DNA from: Gammaproteobacteria bacterium
GTDB lineage: Bacteria > Pseudomonadota > Gammaproteobacteria > HTCC5015
NCBI GenBank assembly: GCA_028284675.1
Contig: JANQRI010000045.1
Location: forward strand, 1 to 15,199
Length of the DNA stretch: 15,199 nucleotides
Direction: 5' to 3'
Position numbers and translations under genes: made by a program. Positions 6,072-13,348 of this stretch are shown one piece after another. The stretch's first letter is position 1. Each line of letters opens with the position of its first letter. The notes beneath the pieces are model-generated. The model saw nothing but the letters and a program-made list of their open reading frames with translations. It was not told where the DNA came from and ran no database searches.

Positions 6072-7070
6072 TTATTTTTTACCGGGCGTCAAGATAATAT
6101 TCTTATGCTGTTCTTCTGCACTAATCGGCAACGCAGATGTGAGCGCAGAAATCAGTTTGTCTGTTTCGCCTATCTTAAAGACTCCGCTGACTTCAAGGTC
6201 ATCAAGTGTTTTTGAAATTAGTATTTTCCTTTCCGTGTAGCGGTTATGTTCTTCAACAACCTTTTTTAAAGGCCAGTTATTGAATTCCAGTTGGCCGTTC
6301 AACCATGCTTCAATACGGCTGAGATCTGTTTCGCGCGTAATTGGAGCCGCACTAGCATCTGATCGATGGAAAGAAGCTTCAAGCCCGGGCGTTAATGTGG
6401 ATTCAGGTAAAGTTTGCTTGCTGGTTTTGAGGATGCTGACCTTGCCCTCCAATACAGATACGGTAACCTGGTCTTTTTGCAGAAATACATTAAACCGCGT
6501 ACCGATGGCGCGGATAAATCGTTGACCGGCGATGACATCGAATGGGCGTTTTTTATCTGGTTTTACCGAAAAAGTTGCTTCTCCACGATGTAAATATATT
6601 GTGCGGTGGTGTTTGCCGTAATCAATCTGCAGTTCGGTGGATGTGTTAAGTATCGCTTTTGAACCGTCCGGCAGTAAAGCAATCAATTGTTCACCGATGT
6701 CGGTTCTATAAATATTTTTTATTAGATCAGGGCTCTGTTGAAACAGTAACATGGCTGCGATAGCCATGAAGCTTGCAATCACTGCTGCCGGAATTAACTT
6801 GCTGAATGAAATCTTTTCGCCAATGTGTTTTATGAATCCCGGGTTTTTAATTTTTTTGTAGGGCAGCTGGTTTTTGTATTTATTAATCAACGGCTCGGAC
6901 TCAAGCGCTTCCATTGCGGTCATTGCAATTTCGCATTCGATATAAGCCAGTTCATTTTCCGGGCTTGCATTTTTCCATTCTTTAAATCTTTTTTTGGTGA
7001 GCTCATCGACGGCTCCGGTATGCATTTGCAAATACCACTCAGCTGCTGATTTTTCAGATATTTGTTTCAT
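6072..7070 (-). CDS. FecR-family anti-sigma factor
   Basis: This 332-residue inner-membrane regulator controls the ECF sigma factor encoded just upstream. The N-terminal cytoplasmic part (residues 8-50, AAEWYLQMHTG ... RFKEWKNASPENELAY) is the DUF4880-type sigma-binding region. One membrane helix spans about residues 91-110. The periplasmic FecR domain follows (about 124-215: TDIGEQLIALLPDGSKAILNT, HRGEATFSV, RFIRAIGTRFNVF, SVLEGKV). The C-terminal part (about 255-330) resembles the STN/DUF4974 region that contacts a TonB-dependent transducer. The ATG overlaps the stop of the sigma gene by 4 bp. The usual third member, a TonB-dependent receptor gene, is not downstream: the next sequence is the convergent RHS remnant, so the receptor is elsewhere or lost. 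The specific signal, iron or carbohydrate, cannot be read from the sequence. Confidence 0.9.
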   Translation of the reverse strand: MKQISEKSAAEWYLQMHTGAVDELTKKRFKEWKNASPENELAYIECEIAMTAMEALESEPLINKYKNQLPYKKIKNPGFIKHIGEKISFSKLIPAAVIASFMAIAAMLLFQQSPDLIKNIYRTDIGEQLIALLPDGSKAILNTSTELQIDYGKHHRTIYLHRGEATFSVKPDKKRPFDVIAGQRFIRAIGTRFNVFLQKDQVTVSVLEGKVSILKTSKQTLPESTLTPGLEASFHRSDASAAPITRETDLSRIEAWLNGQLEFNNWPLKKVVEEHNRYTERKILISKTLDDLEVSGVFKIGETDKLISALTSALPISAEEQHKNIILTPGKK

Positions 7071-7585
7071 AGGTAATCTCGCAGTCGTTTTCTGAAGTGA
7101 TCAACCACATCAACCATGCGTCGATCAATGGTTCGGGTGTTGACCTTCAGTTTTTGCGCGATTTCCGCGCGTGATAGACCTTCGAACTTGTGCATAATAA
7201 AAATGTTACGGTGCTCGGGTTTAAGGTGTTCCACCGCAGTCAGCAAGTCGGCCCTCAGTTGCTCCCCTAAAAACGTCTGTTCCGGATTGGGGCCGGGGTT
7301 TTCCAGGCCCACATCTTCCACAGGAATCCAGCCGTCTTCTTTTTGACGTAACCTTTTTCGCAGCAAATCGCGGATCAGGTTTGCAACAATCGTGAATAAA
7401 TAGGCTTTTGGATTGGCAAGCTCAGGGTTTTCAGGCGCACTTGTGATGCGAATGTAGGTGTCCTGCAAAATATCTTCTACATCCTCTTGAAGGGCGAGTG
7501 ATTTTCTGGTGTACCGGTATAACTCGTCGCGGTATTTCCAATAGCAGTGTTCCAAAGTATTGGGTGGGTGCATATTGGTGCTCAA
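7067..7585 (-). CDS. ECF sigma factor, FecI type
   Basis: This 172-residue sigma-70 family factor directs RNA polymerase to promoters controlled by an outer-membrane signal. Region 2 covers about residues 14-80 (CYWKYRDELYRYTRK, EDVEDILQDTYIRI, PKAYLFTIVANLIRD). Region 4 covers about 112-165 (AVEHLKPEHRNIFIMH, FEGLSRAEIAQKLKVNTRTIDRR, a helix-turn-helix). The start is a TTG at 7585-7583: an AAAGGA ribosome site lies 8 bases upstream of it, while the ATG at 7573 is about 20 bases from that site. It overlaps the anti-sigma gene. It lies 134 bp downstream of xylH in the same direction, so it may be partly read through from the xylose operon, but the gap could hold its own promoter. Confidence 0.9.
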   Translation of the reverse strand: MSTNMHPPNTLEHCYWKYRDELYRYTRKSLALQEDVEDILQDTYIRITSAPENPELANPKAYLFTIVANLIRDLLRKRLRQKEDGWIPVEDVGLENPGPNPEQTFLGEQLRADLLTAVEHLKPEHRNIFIMHKFEGLSRAEIAQKLKVNTRTIDRRMVDVVDHFRKRLRDYL

Positions 7586-7593
7586 AACCAGTA

Positions 7594-7600
7594 TCCTTTA
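7594..7600 (-). promoter_or_regulatory. Ribosome binding site that sets the sigma-factor TTG start
   Basis: On the - strand the run TAAAGGATACTGG stands before TTG 7585, with 8 bases between AAAGGA and the start. This favours TTG over the downstream ATG at 7573. Confidence 0.6.
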
Positions 7601-7615
7601 GCCTCTGTTATTGAA

Positions 7616-7633
7616 TCCCGGGTATATCCGGGA
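7616..7633. repeat. Inverted repeat upstream of the ECF sigma gene
   Basis: TCCCGG (7616-7621) pairs with CCGGGA (7628-7633) around a 6-base loop. On the + strand it is followed by GCGGTTTTTA and looks like a small intrinsic terminator, although no + gene precedes it. On the - strand, the direction of transcription from xylH to the sigma gene, no T-run follows. There it could be an attenuator, an operator or only a stability stem. Confidence 0.35.
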
Positions 7634-7719
7634 GCGGTTTTTATGGATCCACAGTCATAAGACGTTAGCTATTCTGTTTTACGACAGGTTTTTATTTCCG
7701 GCTTTGAGTTGTGTTGGAA

Positions 7720-8853
7720 TCAAGCCGTTTTTCTGGACAGGTATACATCGAGCCATACCGCCAGCGCCAAAATTGTACCGCGTGCAATAAATTTTGTTTC
7801 CGGCGTGACCGCCATTAGGGTCATGCCGTTAAGCAGTGTTGCCATAATCAGTGCGCCAATCAGTACCCCGAGGACATTGCCGCGGCCGCCCGACAGGCTG
7901 GCCCCGCCGATCACACAGGCGGCAATCGCATCCAGTTCCATCAGGTTGCCGATGGTTGTCGTGGAAGCGCCGGAGTAAGCGGTTTGCATATAGCCGCTGA
8001 GTGCGACAATAGCACCCATCATTGTAAATGCGCCGATAATGATTTTTTGTACCGGTATTCCCGAGAGCGCAGCGGCTTCTTCATTACCGCCGATTGCATA
8101 CAGGTACCGGCCGAAACGGGTGTGCGTTGTTATTATATGTACGCCGTACGCAACCAGCCCCAGGATCAGCACCGCCAGCGGTATGCCGCGGAACTGGTTC
8201 ATTACCAGCACACCCAGCAGCAACACCTGGAAGGCGATAAATACTTTTAAAAAAGCAATGTGTGCCGGTTCGACATCGAAACCGTATTCGGCGCGCTGAT
8301 AACGTGAACGTATTTTTTTGTAAATGATAAAAGCAGTCAGTACCGCGAGCAATACAAAGCCGGCCGCAGGCGGCAGATAATAAGTTGTCAGTAACGATAA
8401 AAGGTTGCTGTCGCCACCGATGGCGACCGGTACGGTTTCAGTATCAATCACTTTCCAAAACAGCCCCTTTAAAACCAGCAGACCGCCGAGCGTGATAATA
8501 AATGCGGGCACTTTGTGTATTGCGATTAATGCACCCATCAGGCTCCAAAGCACGATTGCGACAAACAACCCACTCAGCATCGCCAACGCGGCATTCCATT
8601 CATGGTGAAAGATCAATACTGCGGCGATACCGCCGATCAGACCGACGCCACTGCCGACGGATAAGTCGATTTGCCCGGGTAGCAACACCAGCAACATCCC
8701 CAATGCGAGTATCGCGGTGACTGACAATTCGATGGACAGCATTGATAAGTTGCGTGCGGACAGAAAGTTGTCCGTCGCGATCGCAAAAAACACCCATATC
8801 AATAACAGGGCGATGGCCATTGAATAGTTTCTTAATGCGATTTTTTGATCCAT
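7720..8853 (-). CDS. xylH: D-xylose ABC transporter permease XylH
   Basis: This 377-residue inner-membrane permease of the ribose/xylose (BPD_transp_2) family forms the channel for D-xylose uptake with XylF and XylG. I chose ATG 8853 (MDQKIALRNY), 4 bp after the xylG stop. A longer open frame to 8946 runs inside xylG and gives a polar extension foreign to the family. About ten hydrophobic segments are visible, the first at residues 10-28 (IALLLIWVFFAIA). Family motifs are present: LVLLPGQIDLSVGSGVGLIGG near the front, KVPAFIITLGGLLVLKGL, YAIGGNEEAAALSGIPV before the final helices, and DAIAACVIGGASLSGGRG. Length is close to E. coli XylH (393). It is the third gene of the xylFGH run. No obvious terminator follows on this strand. 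Confidence 0.93.
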   Translation of the reverse strand: MDQKIALRNYSMAIALLLIWVFFAIATDNFLSARNLSMLSIELSVTAILALGMLLVLLPGQIDLSVGSGVGLIGGIAAVLIFHHEWNAALAMLSGLFVAIVLWSLMGALIAIHKVPAFIITLGGLLVLKGLFWKVIDTETVPVAIGGDSNLLSLLTTYYLPPAAGFVLLAVLTAFIIYKKIRSRYQRAEYGFDVEPAHIAFLKVFIAFQVLLLGVLVMNQFRGIPLAVLILGLVAYGVHIITTHTRFGRYLYAIGGNEEAAALSGIPVQKIIIGAFTMMGAIVALSGYMQTAYSGASTTTIGNLMELDAIAACVIGGASLSGGRGNVLGVLIGALIMATLLNGMTLMAVTPETKFIARGTILALAVWLDVYLSRKTA

Positions 8854-8857
8854 ATTA

Positions 8858-10378
8858 CTATGCCGGGTTACCGGCCATTGCGGCCTGTAGCAGTGTTTGT
8901 TGATCGGTTTGTCGGGCATTGAATAAGCCACCGGTTTTTCCGGCACTCAATACCAGAATCCGGTCGCTCATGCCGATCAGCTCCGGCATTTCGCTGGATA
9001 CCATAATAACCGCTTTGCCTGCGTCGGTTAGTTTATTGATCAGTTCGTAAACTTCGAGTTTGGCACCGACATCAATGCCGCGGGTCGGCTCATCCAAAAA
9101 GATTAACCGGGGTTCGGTCATCAAAGCTTTGGCCAGTAAAACTTTTTGTTGGTTGCCGCCGGACAATGTTGCAACCGGGCTTTCCAGGCCGGGGGCTTTG
9201 ATATGCAGTGATTCAAATAGTTTGCGGTTATGCTGATTTTCCCGGGCGCTATCGAGCGTAAAAGTATTTGAAAACCTGCGCAGTGACGCAATCGACTGGT
9301 TAAACCCAATATGCTGTTCCAGAATCAGGCCATAACGTTTCCGGTCTTCGCTGACCAGCATCATGCCGTGATGGATTGCGTCGCTGGGTGAATGGTTTTC
9401 CAGCTGTTTGCCGCATAAGGCGATGTTGCCATTAACGCGTTCTCCAAAATACCCGAACAAATGCAGTATCAGTTCGGTGCGCCCGGCGCCCATCAGCCCG
9501 CCGATACCAAGTACTTCGCCGGCCTGTACCGAAAACTCAATGTCCTGCAATACGGTTCGTCCGGTTTGCGGGTCGTTAACCGTCAAATCGCTAACTTCTA
9601 AAATCGTTTCGGCCGGTTTGCCTGCTCTGCGGGGGAACTGTGTGTCAATCGTGCGCCCGACCATTTGCTGGATAACGGTGGTTTTATCGGTTTCGTTGCA
9701 TTTTTGGGTGGATACCGCAGCACCGTCCCGCAGCACGGTAATACGGTCGGCGATTTCGAATACTTCATCAAGTTTGTGCGAGATATAAATGCAGCTGACA
9801 TTCTTTGCTTTAAGTGTATGAATAATATTCAGTAGTATAGAAACTTCAGATTCAGTCAGCGCGGCGGATGGTTCATCCAGCAGCATAATCTTCGCATGTT
9901 TCGATAAGGCTTTCGCAATTTCGACCAGCTGTTGTTCGGCGATACCAAGGTTGATGGTTTTCGCGGCAGGGTCCAGGTCGAGCCCATATTGTGCGAGTAA
10001 GGTTTTTGTGTCGGCGTAAAGCCTGTTCCAGTCGATTAACCCGGATGGTTTAAGCGGTTCCGCACCGAGAAAAATATTTTCTGCGACGGTCATCTCGCGA
10101 ATCAGCGCCAGCTCCTGGTGAATGACCGCAATGCCGGCCTGTTCGGCATCTTTGCTCGAATGAAAGCGTTTTTTCTCATTATTGATTACGATGTCGCCCT
10201 GATAACTTCCATAAGGGCGTGTGCCGGAGATGCATTTTATTAATGTTGATTTGCCGGCACCGTTTTCACCACAAAGCGCATGCACTTCACCGGCAGCAAG
10301 ATCAAAGCTGACATTATTTAATGCGCGAACGCCGGGAAATTCTACCTGAATACTGTTGATTGAAAGTGCGGTTTCCAT
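8858..10378 (-). CDS. xylG: D-xylose ABC transporter ATP-binding protein XylG
   Basis: This 506-residue cytoplasmic ATPase has two fused nucleotide-binding domains, typical of monosaccharide importers. Domain 1: Walker A GENGAGKST (residues 37-45), a signature region in the form LGIAEQQ (144-150), Walker B IMLLDEP (164-170), and H-loop His201 (ISHKLDE). Domain 2: degenerate Walker A GGLMGAGRTE (293-302), as is normal for the second half of this family, signature LSGGNQQ (405-411), and Walker B LIFLDEPTRGIDVGAK (425-440). It powers xylose import through XylH. It starts 12 bp after the xylF stop with no strong ribosome site, so translation is probably coupled, and it ends 4 bp before xylH. Sister families (rbsA, mglA, araG) look alike; the xylose assignment rests mainly on the adjacent XylF. 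Confidence 0.93.
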   Translation of the reverse strand: METALSINSIQVEFPGVRALNNVSFDLAAGEVHALCGENGAGKSTLIKCISGTRPYGSYQGDIVINNEKKRFHSSKDAEQAGIAVIHQELALIREMTVAENIFLGAEPLKPSGLIDWNRLYADTKTLLAQYGLDLDPAAKTINLGIAEQQLVEIAKALSKHAKIMLLDEPSAALTESEVSILLNIIHTLKAKNVSCIYISHKLDEVFEIADRITVLRDGAAVSTQKCNETDKTTVIQQMVGRTIDTQFPRRAGKPAETILEVSDLTVNDPQTGRTVLQDIEFSVQAGEVLGIGGLMGAGRTELILHLFGYFGERVNGNIALCGKQLENHSPSDAIHHGMMLVSEDRKRYGLILEQHIGFNQSIASLRRFSNTFTLDSARENQHNRKLFESLHIKAPGLESPVATLSGGNQQKVLLAKALMTEPRLIFLDEPTRGIDVGAKLEVYELINKLTDAGKAVIMVSSEMPELIGMSDRILVLSAGKTGGLFNARQTDQQTLLQAAMAGNPA

Positions 10379-10390
10379 GCTTTGTGATTT

Positions 10391-11464
10391 TTAGAAGCCG
10401 CCCATGTGCGCGGTATCGACCGGTGTGTTGCGATACACATCCTCGGGGCTGTGGAAACCGTCTTTGATAACGGACTCGCGCATATTGTTTTTATCGACTG
10501 CGGTAATCTCCAAAAACACAGAGGGCACTTCGGTTTTGCCGTTAAACAATGCGTGCTTTGCAATCACTGGTCTGCCTTCGGCCAGCTTCACTGCAAGTTC
10601 CGCAGCACGCGTAGCGAGCAAATGTATCGGCTTATAAATTGTCATCGCCTGTGTGCCGTCAACAATCCGTTGACAGGCGGCCAGATCGGCGTCCTGTCCG
10701 GTAACCGGGATTTTACCGGCCAGACCTTCCTCTTTCAGTGCCTGAATTGCGCCGCCGGCAGTGCCGTCGTTTGAAGCAAGAATAGCATTAAAATCATGTC
10801 CGTGATTGGTGATCGCCGCATTGGTGATTTTTTTGCCGTTCTGCGGTTCCCAGTTGTTCGCCCAGTCTTCATGAATCACGGTAATATCACCACTTTCGAT
10901 GTAAGGTTGAAGAATATTATCCTGTCCCTGTTTAAACAGTTTCGCATTATTGTCAGTCGGTGCGCCATAGATCCGGATAATTTTGCCCTGGCCGCCAAGC
11001 AGATCGACCAGATAGCGTGCCTGTGCTTCGCCGACTTTAACATTGTCGAAAGTGATATATAAATCCAGATCACTGCCGGTAATTAGCCGGTCATACGCAA
11101 TCACCGGAATGCCGGCTGCATGTGCGTTTTTAACTGCCTGGCTCATTGCCGCACCGTCATGGGCAATGATTACGATCACATCAACCTGATCACTGATAAA
11201 CGAATTCACATCGCGCAACTGTACGCTGTCGTCGCTGTTGGCCGAATTGACTTTTACCCGGGCGCCGAGTTTTTCCGCATGGCGCACAAAAATATCGCGG
11301 TCTTTCTGCCAGCGTGCTTCTTTTAATGTGTCCATCGATAAACCGATTGTGATGGTGTCCTTATCGTTTTTTTCCGGTGCTTGATTATTACGCGACAAGG
11401 TCCAGCCGATCATAATGCTGAGTACCAGGGAAAGCGTCGTAAGCCAGATTGAGAGATTTTTCAT
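10391..11464 (-). CDS. xylF: D-xylose-binding periplasmic protein XylF
   Basis: This 357-residue periplasmic sugar-binding protein delivers D-xylose to XylGH. It has an N-terminal signal segment (residues 4-23, SIWLTTLSLVLSIMIGW) and no lipobox. It follows E. coli XylF closely along its length: RWQKDRDIFV (51-60), SANSDDS (74-80), YDRLITGSDLDLYITFDN (124-141), DNNAKLFKQGQ (171-181), ASNDGTAGGAIQAL (230-243), TGQDADLA (255-262), TQAMTIYKPI (271-280) and a final VIKDGFHSPEDV. The ATG is 20 bp after the kinase stop. No Shine-Dalgarno is visible; instead the spacer contains TATAAT (minus strand, 11483-11478) about 14 bases before the ATG. A promoter there would give a nearly leaderless message, though no matching -35 is seen. 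It is the first gene of xylFGH and may also be read with the upstream kinase. Confidence 0.95.
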   Translation of the reverse strand: MKNLSIWLTTLSLVLSIMIGWTLSRNNQAPEKNDKDTITIGLSMDTLKEARWQKDRDIFVRHAEKLGARVKVNSANSDDSVQLRDVNSFISDQVDVIVIIAHDGAAMSQAVKNAHAAGIPVIAYDRLITGSDLDLYITFDNVKVGEAQARYLVDLLGGQGKIIRIYGAPTDNNAKLFKQGQDNILQPYIESGDITVIHEDWANNWEPQNGKKITNAAITNHGHDFNAILASNDGTAGGAIQALKEEGLAGKIPVTGQDADLAACQRIVDGTQAMTIYKPIHLLATRAAELAVKLAEGRPVIAKHALFNGKTEVPSVFLEITAVDKNNMRESVIKDGFHSPEDVYRNTPVDTAHMGGF

Positions 11465-11484
11465 AATATTGATATTTATTATAT

Positions 11485-12837
11485 TTAGTTAAGTCGCGGC
11501 AATACGATCACAAACTCTGCGCCGCCCATTTCTGACTGACGTATTTCCAGGCTGCCTTGATAGCTGCTGATAATATCCACCGCCACCGCAAGGCCGATGC
11601 CGTGTCCGGGCCGGGCGGTATCTGCACGGGCACCGCGCTTTAAAATTTGTGTTTGCATATCTTCAGCAATACCGGGACCATCATCCGCGATCATTATTGT
11701 AAGTGTCCGGTCGTTTTCTTCAACGGTCACCTGAATTTTTTCAGTTCCGTATTTAAACGCATTCTCCAGAATATTGCCAAGCATCTCCAGTAAATCCGGT
11801 TCGTCGCCGTGAAAATAAGCTGCTGCGTCATAGTGTTTGATGATTTCGACTTGCTTGCCGGAGTGAATTTTTTGCAATGCATTGCTCAGCCGTTCGATGA
11901 CCATGTGAACGTCAACACGTTGCCCGGGGCGGGTGCTGCTGCTGACAACCGCGCGTTGCAGTTGATGACTGATGATCTGGTCCATGCGGGTAAGCTGCTC
12001 GTCAAGTAATGGGGTAGGTGTATTGTTATTATCGTTCAGTGCACCACGCATCACCGCCAACGGTGTTTTTAAACTGTGTGCAAGGTCTGCCAGTGTGTGA
12101 CGATAACGTTCACGCTGGGTTCTCTCGGCATGCAGCACCCGGTTTAAATTATCGGTGACCGGCTGAATTTCACGTGGGTATTGACCTTCAAGCCGGGTTG
12201 TTTGTCCCTGTTCAACCGAACGCAGATGGTCGGCCAGTGTACTCAGCGGGCGCAGGCCCCAACGCATAATCAATGTTTGTGCGATGATCAGTAAAAACCC
12301 GACGCTGCCCAGCAGCCAGCCCAGTTGTCCGCGATACGCCGCGAGTTCAGCACGGAATTCGGTTTGTTCATGCAATACCGCAAAACGATAGTTTTGCACC
12401 TTGTTTTGATCGGATTCCCAGGCGACATCATAATAAAACAAATAAAATTGTGTGTTACTGAGCTGTACGGTTTCAAAACCGGTTTGTCCGGGCGATATCA
12501 CTTCCGGTATATCCGGTACTGCGGTAAGCAGGCCGGCCGATGCGGAGCGCCAGATTTCCGCGTGTTGCATATTGGTAATAAAACCATACAAACCGGAATC
12601 GACCTGACCAAAACGTGGTTCAGTCAGTTGTTCAGGCAGCCATAAGGTATCACCCTGTAACTCTGCAGCGGCCAGCAATAAATAGACATGCGTGTTCAGC
12701 CGTTCCTGTTCCGCAGCCAGCAGGCTGCGCTGAAATGCCAGATCCAGCATATAACCACTCAGACCGAGGAATACCGGCAGCAGCAGTGCGGATGCCAGTA
12801 ACAGGCGGGCAGCAAGGGATTTGGGTTTAAGGGGCAT
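11485..12837 (-). CDS. phoQ: PhoQ-like sensor histidine kinase
   Basis: This 450-residue inner-membrane kinase has a TM1 at about residues 11-34, a periplasmic sensor of roughly 135 residues, a TM2 at about 172-192, and a HAMP-like linker (GLRPLSTLADHLRSVEQG). The H-box is DLAHSLKTPLAVM with His254. The catalytic domain has N-box NILENAFKYG (N359), G1 DDGPGI (385-390) and G2 GHGIGL (411-416). The HSLKTPLAV form is characteristic of PhoQ-type kinases, which phosphorylate a PhoP-like regulator in response to Mg2+, pH or cationic peptides. The matching regulator lies upstream in the same direction but 511 bp away, separated by a repeat element; phoP-phoQ pairs are normally adjacent. The kinase gene instead ends 20 bp from xylF. 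The start at 12837 has no clear ribosome site. The true signal is unknown. Confidence 0.85.
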   Translation of the reverse strand: MPLKPKSLAARLLLASALLLPVFLGLSGYMLDLAFQRSLLAAEQERLNTHVYLLLAAAELQGDTLWLPEQLTEPRFGQVDSGLYGFITNMQHAEIWRSASAGLLTAVPDIPEVISPGQTGFETVQLSNTQFYLFYYDVAWESDQNKVQNYRFAVLHEQTEFRAELAAYRGQLGWLLGSVGFLLIIAQTLIMRWGLRPLSTLADHLRSVEQGQTTRLEGQYPREIQPVTDNLNRVLHAERTQRERYRHTLADLAHSLKTPLAVMRGALNDNNNTPTPLLDEQLTRMDQIISHQLQRAVVSSSTRPGQRVDVHMVIERLSNALQKIHSGKQVEIIKHYDAAAYFHGDEPDLLEMLGNILENAFKYGTEKIQVTVEENDRTLTIMIADDGPGIAEDMQTQILKRGARADTARPGHGIGLAVAVDIISSYQGSLEIRQSEMGGAEFVIVLPRLN

Positions 12838-12980
12838 GTTTAGGAAAATGGTTTGTTTATTTAGTTAAGCCTATAGCATAAAGTTTTTGATCGACCATAT
12901 AGGGTTATGATACTGAAATGTGTTTGTAAAATTAGGTATTAATCAGATAATTTTGTAAATAAGTTTAGATTTTATCACTT
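12838..12980 (-). promoter_or_regulatory. AT-rich leader of the kinase gene
   Basis: This 143-bp AT-rich stretch lies between the kinase ATG and the palindromic repeat. It is the likely place for a separate promoter, since the repeat separates the kinase from phoP. On the - strand TATGCTATAG and several TAAAC/TTTACA motifs occur, but I find no convincing -35/-10 pair and no clear PhoP-box direct repeat. Confidence 0.3.
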
Positions 12981-13014
12981 GTTTCGCATTGCGCGGTCTC
13001 GGCCGCGCTGCCGA

Positions 13015-13040
13015 GTGACTTTCTTTTAAAAGAAAGTCAC
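13015..13040. repeat. Perfect 26-bp palindrome
   Basis: Arms of 13 bases (13015-13027 and 13028-13040) match without mismatch or loop. The left arm reads GTGACTTTCTTTT. As RNA it would form a hairpin only by opening the AT-rich centre. As DNA it could be a protein-binding or cruciform site. Confidence 0.9.
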
Positions 13041-13070
13041 CAAAGAAACCTGTCCGGCTGATGCGCGCTT

Positions 13071-13091
13071 ACACAGCGCAATGCGCTGTGT
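13071..13091. repeat. 10-bp-arm palindrome with 1-base centre
   Basis: ACACAGCGCA (13071-13080) and TGCGCTGTGT (13082-13091) around a single A. It is the third stem of the element. Confidence 0.85.
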
Positions 13092-13156
13092 GCGTTTCCT
13101 TGATCCGCTCTGCTTGTGACGGGTCGCGCCCACAGGCCATCCTGTCCTGACGGCGC

Positions 13157-13181
13157 TAAAATCAACGTCCTGTTGATTTTA
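13157..13181. repeat. 10-bp stem with 5-base loop
   Basis: TAAAATCAAC (13157-13166) pairs with GTTGATTTTA (13172-13181) around GTCCT. It is the fourth stem of the element. It is not a standard terminator because no T-run follows on either strand. Confidence 0.85.
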
Positions 13182-13348
13182 CCCTACAAGCAAGCCGGAT
13201 CTGCGGCACATCACACGGACGATTTCCCTTCGTGAAGCATTGCTAATAGACTAAACTTCTTAAAGCATAATTTGGCAAGGCTTGGTTCTCTTGCAGGCAT
13301 GCCGATTAGTGCTGACATGCGTGTGATGAACTAGAGCATATGGTGGTA

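Larger units (their letters stand above)
12984..13230. repeat. Structured interspersed repeat element with four stems
   Basis: A GC-rich non-coding block is embedded in AT-rich flanks. It carries four inverted repeats in succession: GCGCGG/CCGCGC (12991-12996 and 13003-13008), a perfect 26-bp palindrome (13015-13040), a 10-bp-arm palindrome (13071-13091), and TAAAATCAAC/GTTGATTTTA (13157-13181). A motif of the form ACTTTCTTTT...AAAAGAAAGTCACCAAAGAAA is widespread in gammaproteobacterial intergenic repeats, as far as I know; the family name is not certain. The edges are approximate, judged by composition. CATCACACG/CGTGTGATG (13209-13217 and 13320-13328) may extend it. No protein is credible on either strand. 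Confidence 0.6.

Noticed and set aside
7674..7697. CTGT/ACAG stem followed by GTTTTTATTT on the + strand as a terminator
   Set aside because: A 4-bp stem is too weak and no + strand gene precedes it.
7692..7719. GGAAAT plus CGTA on the - strand as an ECF promoter for the sigma gene
   Set aside because: The spacing between the two motifs is about 10 bases, too short for an ECF promoter.
8854..8946. N-terminal extension of XylH
   Set aside because: It overlaps the end of xylG in another frame and has no match to the permease family; ATG 8853 follows the xylG stop closely.
12984..13230. Insertion sequence or MITE with transposase
   Set aside because: There is no open frame, no matched terminal repeats at the outer edges and no clear target duplication; it is kept only as a structured repeat.
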